8,673 bases of DNA from Campylobacteraceae bacterium (GTDB lineage: Bacteria > Campylobacterota > Campylobacteria > Campylobacterales > Sulfurospirillaceae), in NCBI GenBank assembly GCA_027011025.1, contig JALVAU010000200.1, positions 1 to 8,673 on the forward strand. The letters are read 5' to 3'. Each line of letters starts with the position of its first letter. Position 1 is the stretch's first letter. The notes beneath the pieces were generated by a model. That model worked only from the letters and a program-made list of their open reading frames with translations. It had not been told where the DNA came from and ran no database searches. Positions 1 through 6,218 of this stretch are shown here, one piece after another. The position numbers were made by a program, and so were the translations under genes.

Positions 1-1
1 A

Positions 2-3000
2 ATAAAATACTCGCATATCAGAGGCTCTCTGTTTAGCGAGATAGTCTTGAGTGACGCTGAGTATGAAGATAAGGTCAGAGCAAAAACTATAAAAATTCAC
101 TACAATATCTTAAAGTTACTCCAAAAAAAGATAGATATATCCTCTGTTTTTATTGATAGTGCAAAGGTAGATCTCTCTAAAATCCAATCATCAAAAGAGC
201 AAGATAATTCCTCTTTTGTGCCATTTTTCATATCAAAAGTAAAAATTAGGGATTTGACTCTTCTTCAAAAAAAGAGCTCTATCAAGATGGATGTTTCTGC
301 CTTAGATATAAGATATGACGACACAGTCAGCATAAAAAAGATAGATCTACTTCTTTTAGCCGACAGTTATGGAAAAGCCAAAATAGAGGCAACTTTAAAA
401 TCAAATACCTTAAGAGGTTTTGTCAAAATTTTTCCAAATAGAAGATATTTGGACTCTTTAGATAGTTATACATACCCTGTAAAATTTGATTTTCAAGCAG
501 ACGAGAAGAGAATATCAGCAGTTGCAAAATTAAAAAATATAAAATTAAAAAATATAAAAGACCTGCTTGCAAAAGATATAAATCTAAATCTAAACTATAA
601 AGTAGGATCTGATAAAGTTGAGTTTGATGCAAAATACAAACTTAACCAAAGCAGAACTAAAACAGAGGTAAAACAATCCGGCTTTGTTACTCTAAAAGGC
701 AAATTTGACTCAAATATTTGGCTAAAATTTATAAAAAAACCCTCCCGTTTGCCCTTTGTTGGTGCAAATGCACACTTACAAGGCGATAGTAAAAATCTAA
801 CTCTACATGTAGAGGCAGGTTTATATAAGCTTGATGTGAGGGGTGATTATAAAAAGTTCGAGATAAAGGGGAGTGCTTTAGGTGTAGATATCGGACTAAA
901 AAACAGATTTGATATAGATACCCACTCTTTTTTACATCTCTCTCCGCTATATATGGATGGAAATATTTCGATTAAAAATTTGAAAAACAGATATGAAACT
1001 ATCTTTAAGTTGGATAAAAACAGGCTTAACTTGAGTGCAAAGATACTTCAAGACAATAGATACTATTTTGTTGATGCAGAGGCAAAGGGTATAAGTTATA
1101 CCAAAGATATAGAAGTTAAAAATTTAAAACTCATACTCTCATCTTTAGGCTATGGAAAGGTCAAGATAAAAGGAGCTTTAAAATCAAATCTTCTTAGTGC
1201 TAAAGTGGAGTTGTATCCCGATAGAAAATACCTAAAGCCTTTTGAGAAGTACCCATATCCCCTAGTTTGCAATCTAAAATCAAGCCTAAAAGATATGAAT
1301 CTTACCTCAAAGATAGACAGAGTTGGCATAAATGGTTTTGATATCCAAGATATCGATCTGACGCTTCATCACTCTTTTGGTGCAAAACATATAAGTTTAA
1401 ATTCAGTATATAGACTTAAAAAAGATAACTATTTGATCCAAGCTATTCAGGATGCAAATGTTACAACAGATGGCCATTTTACTTCACTCATCGACTCAAA
1501 GATTTTACATTCAAGTGAAAAACTACCATTTGAGAGGATAAACACTTCTCTAAAAGGTGATAGTAAAAATCTAACTCTACATGTAGAGGCAGGTTTGTAC
1601 AGGTTTGATATAGGAGGTGATTATAAAAAATTTCAGATAAAGGGAAGTGCAAATGGTGTAACTCTAGGTTTTATAGATAATTTTCCCGATATTTTCAAAA
1701 GAGACAAGATAGATATGAAGATTGATTCTACACTAGATATATCTCCTCTAAAATTAAGCGGAAATATGTTTTTAAAGAGTGTTGTGGGAAAATTAGATGC
1801 AAACTATGACATAAACTCTCAAAAAAAACTCATTAGAATGGTCTTTTATCCAAATACAAAGTATAAGATTTGGAAAGATTACAGGATAGATGGAGTCTCA
1901 CCAGCTAAAATCACAATATATAGCGACAAGAACAGTAGAGTCTTAAATGTAGATGCAAAGATGTTAAATATTACGCTTTTTAGAAAAAAAGAGATTTTAG
2001 GAGGTTGGGGAAATCTAGCTAGAGGTTATTTTGATTTGAATGGAAAAATAGATAAAAAAAGTGGCATATCTCTAAATGTAAATGCTAACCTATCTTCTCT
2101 AAAAAGCTTTCTTGAGAGTATAACAGCAGTAAAATTTGATAAGGATTTCTATGTTGATGCAAAAGTCAACCTGAAATCAAGACTAAATATCACAAAAGAT
2201 ATAGTATTTAAAAGCAAGATAACAATGCCCTGGTATGAAGTGGTTTTGGATGATAAAAACAGATATAAAGGTAAAAATCTCTGGATAAAATCAACCCTAG
2301 TAAACACACAAGCCGCGATAAGCGGATATAGCTTTTATGTATCGGGTTACCATATATACTCAAACAGGACTTCAAAGCTGAGTCTCAAAAAAAGTGGTCA
2401 AATCGAGTTTAAGAAATTTTGGATATTTGATAATCTGTTACTTATAGGCAGTATAGACCCTATTAAAAAAGAGGGAAAGATCCATCTGCAAGGCAAAAAA
2501 TTCAACTATGTAGGCAAAGAGGGCAACATAACGGCAAATGCAGATATAAATGCAGATATAAAAGCAAACGGTGAGCAAAATATCCAAGGTAAAGTTACAC
2601 TATTGGAGGGTACTATAAAATTTGTACCTAAAAAAGAGTATGATCTAAGCGATAGTGATATCATCATCATACAAAATATCCACGAGAATAGAAGATTAAA
2701 ACGCAATGTAGATATCCAAATAGTATCAAAAAAACCTATCTTGTATAAAACAGATGAGGTTGAGTTGAAGTTTGTGCCTGATTTTGTACTTTTTCAAGAG
2801 GCGGGAAGCTCTTTGGGGTATCTTGGTATGGTTACTATAAAAGACGGGGAGATAAAAAAGAGTGGAAAAGAGTTTAAGTTAGCTAAGAGTGAAATATACC
2901 TAAGAGGGGCAAATCCACTAAATCCATACTTGAATATCAATATCTTTTACTATACGCCAGAGCAGATAAAGATAAAAGTATTTATCACAAATACCCTCTC

Positions 3001-3400
3001 ATCTCCATTGATGATTTTAGCTTCAAATCCCCCTATGAGCCAAAATGATATCATGTCTTATATACTTTTTGGAAAACCCTCATCAACTCTTTTTGCAGAC
3101 AACAAAAATGCTCAAACCTCAATCTCTCTAAATAGCATACTCTATGGTGCAGGCTTAAAACAGATGTTTCAAAAGACAACAAGCATAAAAATAGACACGC
3201 TAAATATACTAAGTAGTAAAGATAAGAGGTTTGGCTATGAGATAGGAGCAAGTATAAATGACAAAGTAAGGGTTATCTATAAAAATGATGAAATTTCAAG
3301 CATAATCATCCAATACAGCCTAAGCAAATCCATAAGAATAGATGTAGATGTAAAAGAGAGTGGTGAGGGAGTCAAGGTGCTATATGCAAAGGATTTTTAA
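2..3400 (+). CDS. tamB: TamB/YtfN-like translocation and assembly module protein (5' end outside window)
   Basis: TamB-family proteins are long, inner-membrane-anchored periplasmic proteins that bridge to the outer membrane and help insert outer-membrane proteins or move lipids. The frame is open from base 2 (I-K-Y-S-H-I-R-G-S-L-F...) through an internal TTG at 47, so the start and the N-terminal membrane anchor lie upstream of the window. The N-terminal part resembles AsmA/TamB N-termini (GSLF..., alternating hydrophobic beta-strand pattern, KIDISSVFIDSAKVDL at about 125-175). The middle is beta-rich with an internal duplication of about 258-261 codons. The C-terminus (about 2590-3400) is the conserved DUF490/TamB domain, with FQEAGSSLGYLGMV near 2790, LRGANPLNPYLNI near 2900 and NDIMSYILFGKPS near 3042. 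About 1,132 residues are visible. The family usually follows a BamA/TamA-like gene, which cannot be checked here. The sequence is highly divergent, as is usual in this phylum. Confidence 0.88.
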   Translation: MKYSHIRGSLFSEIVLSDAEYEDKVRAKTIKIHYNILKLLQKKIDISSVFIDSAKVDLSKIQSSKEQDNSSFVPFFISKVKIRDLTLLQKKSSIKMDVSALDIRYDDTVSIKKIDLLLLADSYGKAKIEATLKSNTLRGFVKIFPNRRYLDSLDSYTYPVKFDFQADEKRISAVAKLKNIKLKNIKDLLAKDINLNLNYKVGSDKVEFDAKYKLNQSRTKTEVKQSGFVTLKGKFDSNIWLKFIKKPSRLPFVGANAHLQGDSKNLTLHVEAGLYKLDVRGDYKKFEIKGSALGVDIGLKNRFDIDTHSFLHLSPLYMDGNISIKNLKNRYETIFKLDKNRLNLSAKILQDNRYYFVDAEAKGISYTKDIEVKNLKLILSSLGYGKVKIKGALKSNLLSAKVELYPDRKYLKPFEKYPYPLVCNLKSSLKDMNLTSKIDRVGINGFDIQDIDLTLHHSFGAKHISLNSVYRLKKDNYLIQAIQDANVTTDGHFTSLIDSKILHSSEKLPFERINTSLKGDSKNLTLHVEAGLYRFDIGGDYKKFQIKGSANGVTLGFIDNFPDIFKRDKIDMKIDSTLDISPLKLSGNMFLKSVVGKLDANYDINSQKKLIRMVFYPNTKYKIWKDYRIDGVSPAKITIYSDKNSRVLNVDAKMLNITLFRKKEILGGWGNLARGYFDLNGKIDKKSGISLNVNANLSSLKSFLESITAVKFDKDFYVDAKVNLKSRLNITKDIVFKSKITMPWYEVVLDDKNRYKGKNLWIKSTLVNTQAAISGYSFYVSGYHIYSNRTSKLSLKKSGQIEFKKFWIFDNLLLIGSIDPIKKEGKIHLQGKKFNYVGKEGNITANADINADIKANGEQNIQGKVTLLEGTIKFVPKKEYDLSDSDIIIIQNIHENRRLKRNVDIQIVSKKPILYKTDEVELKFVPDFVLFQEAGSSLGYLGMVTIKDGEIKKSGKEFKLAKSEIYLRGANPLNPYLNINIFYYTPEQIKIKVFITNTLSSPLMILASNPPMSQNDIMSYILFGKPSSTLFADNKNAQTSISLNSILYGAGLKQMFQKTTSIKIDTLNILSSKDKRFGYEIGASINDKVRVIYKNDEISSIIIQYSLSKSIRIDVDVKESGEGVKVLYAKDF
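350..1700 (+). repeat. Internal duplication in tamB, about 258-261-codon unit
   Basis: Two copies of the same protein segment are visible. Copy 1 runs from about 365 (SYGKAKIEATLKSN) to about 900 (GDYKKFEIKGSALGV). Copy 2 runs from about 1148 (GYGKVKIKGALKSN) to about 1672 (GDYKKFQIKGSANGV). The offset is 783 nt at the start and 774 nt at the end, so small in-frame indels lie between. Nucleotides 785-822 and 1559-1596 are identical over 38 nt, including third codon positions. A weaker third echo (VFYPNTKYKIW, near 1841) suggests an older repeat architecture. Confidence 0.85.
527..556 (+). repeat. Perfect 15-bp tandem repeat (2 copies) in tamB
   Basis: AAATTAAAAAATATA occurs at 527-541 and again at 542-556. 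It is in frame and encodes KLKNI twice. It is A-rich and looks like a slippage duplication; the length is a multiple of three, so the frame is kept. Confidence 0.9.
2537..2560 (+). repeat. Perfect 12-bp tandem repeat (2 copies) in tamB
   Basis: AATGCAGATATA occurs at 2537-2548 and 2549-2560, in frame, encoding NADI twice within a beta-rich segment just before the C-terminal TamB domain. Confidence 0.9.
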
Positions 3401-3412
3401 GTTAAACTCAGA

Positions 3413-3418
3413 TAAAAT
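3413..3418 (+). promoter_or_regulatory. Possible -10 element for yedF-selD
   Basis: TAAAAT lies 13 nt after the tamB stop and would start transcription near 3425, giving a leader of about 100 nt before yedF. Campylobacterota promoters often have a recognisable -10 but no clear -35, and none is seen here. The assignment is weak. Readthrough from tamB is an equally open possibility, because no terminator with a T-tract was found in the gap. Confidence 0.3.
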
Positions 3419-3425
3419 TCTAAAA

Positions 3426-3496
3426 ATGCTAAAGGCTCAAGTGTTGAGCATACATGTTTATGGCATAAGTACCTACTTCACATATCCTACATGTAA
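3426..3496 (+). other. Hairpin-rich leader upstream of yedF
   Basis: The tamB-yedF gap has three possible stems. GCTCAA/TTGAGC has a GTG loop (3435-3449, 6 bp perfect). AAGTA/TACTT has a two-base loop (about 3468-3479). TACATGT (3451-3457) can pair with ACATGTA (3490-3496), enclosing the second stem. An alternative stem, ATGCT (3426-3430) with AGCAT (3447-3451), competes with the first hairpin. There is no T-run after any stem, so these are not standard terminators. It may be a structured 5' leader or chance in a 125-nt gap. Confidence 0.35.
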
Positions 3497-3525
3497 TCAA
3501 GCAAATTTATAAAAAAAGGTAAATT

Positions 3526-4113
3526 ATGAAGATTAATTGTTGCGATTTGGCTTGTCCCCAACCTGTTTTAGATACGAAAAAGGCGCTCGAAGAGCTAGAA
3601 GATGACTCTTTACTTGAAGTTTTGGTAAACTCTGTTTCATCTGTGGAAAATGTAAAGAGATTTGCTTCAAAGCAGGGCTATGAGAGCAGAGTTGAAGAGT
3701 TAGAAGATGGCAAAACACTCATCACAATCATAAAGGGCTATGAGTGTGCTATAATCACTAGCGAAGAAGAGAAATTCCTAAATAAAACAGTTTTTATAAA
3801 AACTGACAAGATAGGAAATGGCGAGTTGGGTACTACTTTGATGAAGAGCTTTTTAAAAACTATGCTAGAGTTTAAAGCATTACCAAAAAATATTGTATTT
3901 GTAAATGAGGGTGTTTTCTTAACAACAAAAGATGAAAATCTTGATTTGATTGAAAATCTTAAAGAGTTAGAAAACAGAGGCGTTAGTATATATAGTTGTG
4001 GTCTATGTCTAAACTTTTACAATATCCCAGCACAAGAACTAAAAGTCGGTGAGATTGGTAACGCCTACGACTCGGTAGATATGCTTTTAAATACCGATAC
4101 AGTGACACTATAA
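3526..4113 (+). CDS. yedF: Selenium-metabolism protein YedF (TusA-like plus DsrE-like domains)
   Basis: This 195-residue two-domain protein belongs to the YedF family found beside selenium genes; its biochemical role is not settled, but handling or delivery of sulfur or selenium by a cysteine persulfide/perselenide is the usual proposal. Residues 1-70 form a TusA/SirA-like domain with CCDLACPQP, where Cys10 of the CPxP motif is the expected sulfur/selenium carrier. Residues of about 85-195 form the DsrE-like domain, ending with the family signature YSCGLCLNFY (Cys158, Cys161) and VGEIGNAYDSV. The start ATG has AAAGG six bases upstream. The stop TAA (4111-4113) overlaps the ribosome-binding site of selD, so the two genes are almost certainly co-transcribed and translationally coupled. 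The same yedF-selD neighbourhood is known in Campylobacter. Unlike some relatives, the CPxP carrier is Cys, not selenocysteine. Confidence 0.93.
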   Translation: MKINCCDLACPQPVLDTKKALEELEDDSLLEVLVNSVSSVENVKRFASKQGYESRVEELEDGKTLITIIKGYECAIITSEEEKFLNKTVFIKTDKIGNGELGTTLMKSFLKTMLEFKALPKNIVFVNEGVFLTTKDENLDLIENLKELENRGVSIYSCGLCLNFYNIPAQELKVGEIGNAYDSVDMLLNTDTVTL

Positions 4114-4117
4114 AGGA
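4112..4117 (+). promoter_or_regulatory. Ribosome-binding site that decides the selD start
   Basis: AAAGGA overlaps the yedF stop codon. It is six bases from a TTG at 4124 but 15 bases from the first ATG at 4133, in the same frame. The spacing favours TTG as the start. The GAGAGAG directly before the ATG is too close to serve as a ribosome site. Confidence 0.6.
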
Positions 4118-4123
4118 TATAGT

Positions 4124-5161
4124 TTGAGAGAGATGAATAACAATGCAAAACTAACCAAGTTTGTAAAAGCCGCCGGTTGAGCCGCTAAGTTAGCTCCGGG
4201 TGAGCTAGACATCGCACTTAGTGGACTTGATTGTAGCAATAGCAAAGTTTTGGTCGGTATGGATAGCAGTGATGATGCCGCAGTCTATCAGATAGATAGC
4301 AACAAAGCACTCGTACAAACAGTAGATATAATCACCCCTGTTGTTGATGATCCCTACATGTACGGACAAATCGCAGCAGCGAACTCGCTTAGCGATATAT
4401 TTGCTATGGGTGCAGAAGTGGCAACTGCTATGAATATAGTCGGTTTTGATGGTTGCAACCACCCTAAAACTGTTTTGCAAGAGATACTAGAGGGCGGACA
4501 AAGCAAGATAAGAGAGTGCGGGGGTGTGGTAGTAGGCGGTCATACCATAGAGACTCCAGAGATGCTTTATGGTCTTAGTGTGAGTGGTTTTGTGCATCCT
4601 AACAGGATATATCGAAATGATACTCCAAAAATCGGCGATCTTTTGATTTTAACAAAACCTCTTGGTATGGGCATACTTACAACCGCCATAAAAGCCGATA
4701 TGCTTGAGGCAAAAAGTGTGCAAAATATAGCCTATATCCTATCTCAGCTCAACCATGAAGCTTCAAAAATTATGAAAGAGTTTGATGTGAGTGCCTGCAC
4801 GGATGTGACAGGATTTGGGCTAATGGGGCATAGTGCCGAGATGGCAAGTGCTAGAGTTAGTATAGCCTTTGATTTTGCTAGTATTCCATACTTAAAAGAG
4901 GCGACAGAGATGGCAGATATGGGGATAATCCCGGCAGGTACATATAACAACCTAAGTTACCTAAAACAAAAAGTCAAATACACAAAAGAGTTAGATGATG
5001 ACATAATCTTATATGATGCCCAAACCTCAGGCGGACTTTTGATGGCAGTAGCACCCAAAGATGCACCAAAGCTTTTAAAGAATCTAAAAAATGCAGGATA
5101 TGAGTACAGCTCTATAATAGCAGAAGTTTGCAAGAGAGAAGATAGGAGCTTGATTGTTTAG
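4124..5161 (+). CDS. selD: Selenide, water dikinase SelD, selenocysteine-containing (in-frame UGA at 4178-4180)
   Basis: SelD makes selenophosphate from selenide and ATP, the selenium donor for selenocysteyl-tRNA and for selenouridine in tRNA. Conventional translation stops at TGA 4178-4180. Decoding it as selenocysteine gives KAAGUAAKLAPGEL, the SelD active-site loop in which most homologues carry Cys or Sec, with the essential Lys three residues on. From the TTG start, U is residue 19 and Lys is 22 (16 and 19 from the ATG at 4133). Downstream are the ATP/metal motifs GMDSSDDAAV (Asp51), SLSDIFAMGA (Asp91), GGHTIETPE and TDVTGFGLMGH (Asp227), then QTSGGLL near the C-terminus. The total of 345 residues matches family length, whereas an ORF from 4250 would lack the catalytic loop. 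The homology on both sides of the UGA argues against a pseudogene. It follows yedF and converges with a peroxidase gene 12 bases away. The choice of TTG over ATG is an inference from ribosome-site spacing. Confidence 0.95.
4189..4210 (+). promoter_or_regulatory. Bacterial SECIS-like hairpin directing UGA decoding in selD
   Basis: Directly after the UGA (ending at 4180), GTTAGCTC (4189-4196) pairs with GAGCTA (4202-4207) and, past a bulged G at 4208, AC (4209-4210). The apical loop is CGGGT (4197-4201). The loop begins 16 nt after the UGA, has a G in its first two positions, and the upper stem has at least six pairs, as expected for SelB-binding bacterial SECIS elements. The hairpin lies inside the coding sequence for AKLAPGELD. 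selB and selC are not in the window. Confidence 0.75.
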
Positions 5162-5173
5162 ATGGGAGCTTTT

Positions 5174-6163
5174 TTAGGGTAAAATTGGATATTTGATTTT
5201 TGGTTTTCTACCGCTTAGAGATCCAAAAAAGGTCTCTATTTTTTGTGCATCTTTATCGCTGATGCCTAAAAGCAGTTGAATTTTACCCATCTCTTTTATA
5301 GCATCTTTAAGGTTCCAAATCATTCCATTATGAAAGTATGGTGCGGTCTCTTTGATATTTCTAAGAGTTGGTGTTTTTACAAGATGATTTTTATTTCCAT
5401 GAAAATCTCCTATATTTCTATATTTATATCTTTTTCCTGTATCAAAAGGTTGAGTGAAACCCCCGAGTGCTATGCCCTTGTGACATCTAGTGCAACCTAA
5501 GTCGATAAAGGTGTTTAAGCCATCTTTCTCTTTTGGAGTGAGTGCCTTGAAATCACCGTTTAGAAAATCATCATATCTTGATGGGGTGATAAGCGTTCTT
5601 TCAAAGATTGCTATCGTATCTGTTATGAGTTTAAAAGTGATTTTTACATTTGGTCCATAAGCTCTCTTAAACTCCTCTTTGTAACCAATTATGTTTTTGA
5701 TTTTGCTAGGTAAAATATCTTTATGCATTGCCATTTCAAATTGTGTCTGTATAGGTCCTTTTACCTGCTCTTCAAGAGTTGTACTCCTGCCATCCCAAAA
5801 TTGATAATTTGCAAAGACAGCATTGTAAACAGTCGGTGAATTTAGATGATGTGGATTTGGGTGCCATTTATCTCCTGTTGCAACACTAACTCCGTCTGCT
5901 CCGCCTAAAGCTAAGTTGTGACATGTGTTGCATGAAATTAGATTGCTTTTTGAAACTCTTGGGTCAAAATATAGTTTTTTTCCAAGTTCAATTTTAGCAT
6001 CAGTTGATGGGTTTTTCTGGTTATTGATGATTTTTAATAGTTCAATTTTTGTATTAGGAATCGGGAGTAGGTTTGCTTTTTTCGCTTTTTTTAATATTTC
6101 TATATCACTATTGGCAACTATAAAAGTAGTAAATATTGATAAAATTAAAGCGATGATTTTCAT
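5174..6163 (-). CDS. Di-haem cytochrome c peroxidase family protein, paralogue with altered distal ligand
   Basis: This 329-residue secreted protein has a signal peptide at residues 1-17 (IVA, then NS). Family members reduce hydrogen peroxide in the periplasm with electrons from cytochrome c. Haem 1 is bound by CNTCH (Cys78, Cys81, His82) and haem 2 by CTRCH (Cys224, Cys227, His228). The peroxidatic-site residues Trp123 (QFWDGR), Gln133 and Glu143 match the conserved Trp, Gln and Glu of the family. A likely haem-2 ligand Met292 lies in EMGKIQL. Position 98, which is the distal haem-1 His in classical enzymes (16 residues after the CxxCH His), is Asp here (GDKW), and a His occurs at 101. About 200 of 329 residues match the upstream paralogue without gaps. 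The ribosome site is weak (ATAGGC), unlike the paralogue's strong one, so expression is probably lower. It converges with selD. Peroxidase activity should not be assumed. Confidence 0.92.
   Translation of the reverse strand: MKIIALILSIFTTFIVANSDIEILKKAKKANLLPIPNTKIELLKIINNQKNPSTDAKIELGKKLYFDPRVSKSNLISCNTCHNLALGGADGVSVATGDKWHPNPHHLNSPTVYNAVFANYQFWDGRSTTLEEQVKGPIQTQFEMAMHKDILPSKIKNIIGYKEEFKRAYGPNVKITFKLITDTIAIFERTLITPSRYDDFLNGDFKALTPKEKDGLNTFIDLGCTRCHKGIALGGFTQPFDTGKRYKYRNIGDFHGNKNHLVKTPTLRNIKETAPYFHNGMIWNLKDAIKEMGKIQLLLGISDKDAQKIETFFGSLSGRKPKIKYPILP
5216..5244 (+). terminator. Probable rho-independent terminator of selD, inside the convergent peroxidase gene
   Basis: TAGAGA, a bulged T and CC (5216-5224) pair with GG and TCTCTA (5231-5238) around an A6 loop, followed by six T (5239-5244). 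It lies 55 nt past the selD stop and reads on the plus strand. The same bases encode IETFFGSLSG of the minus-strand peroxidase. The stem is moderate, with one bulge. No better terminator exists in the 12-nt gap between the genes. Confidence 0.5.
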
Positions 6164-6178
6164 AATATTTGCCTATGT

Positions 6179-6218
6179 TTAAAGAGGAAAGCATTATCGC
6201 TTTCCTCTTTAATTTTTT
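6179..6218. terminator. Strong 14-bp hairpin between the two peroxidase genes
   Basis: TTAAAGAGGAAAGC (6179-6192) pairs perfectly with GCTTTCCTCTTTAA (6199-6212) around the loop ATTATC. On the plus strand it is followed by six T (6213-6218), the form of an intrinsic terminator, but no plus-strand gene ends here. On the minus strand, the direction of both peroxidase genes, the stem begins within a few bases of the upstream stop codon (6217-6219) and is followed only by AAACATAGG. It may partly terminate or stabilise the upstream message, or stop antisense transcription. Confidence 0.7.

Noticed and set aside
47..49. TTG as the start of the tamB-like gene
   Set aside because: The frame is open to the window edge with family-like residues before it, and there is no ribosome site; the gene is simply cut by the window.
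3426..3512. 28-codon ORF in the tamB-yedF gap
   Set aside because: It has no ribosome-binding site and no recognisable peptide; the bases are better explained by hairpin structure or non-coding sequence.
3401..3525. tRNA or other known structured RNA in the tamB-yedF gap
   Set aside because: No T-loop motif, acceptor pairing or cloverleaf can be made; only short local hairpins are present.
4205..4480. 91-codon minus-strand ORF inside selD
   Set aside because: It is fully antisense to conserved SelD codons, with no promoter or family resemblance.
4250..5161. SelD starting at the TTG at 4250
   Set aside because: It would remove the catalytic loop and Lys; the frame continues upstream across a selenocysteine UGA with clear SelD homology.
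5145..5170. GGAGCT direct repeat around the selD stop as a terminator
   Set aside because: The copies are in direct orientation and only AGCT can self-pair (four pairs), far weaker than the hairpin at 5216-5244.
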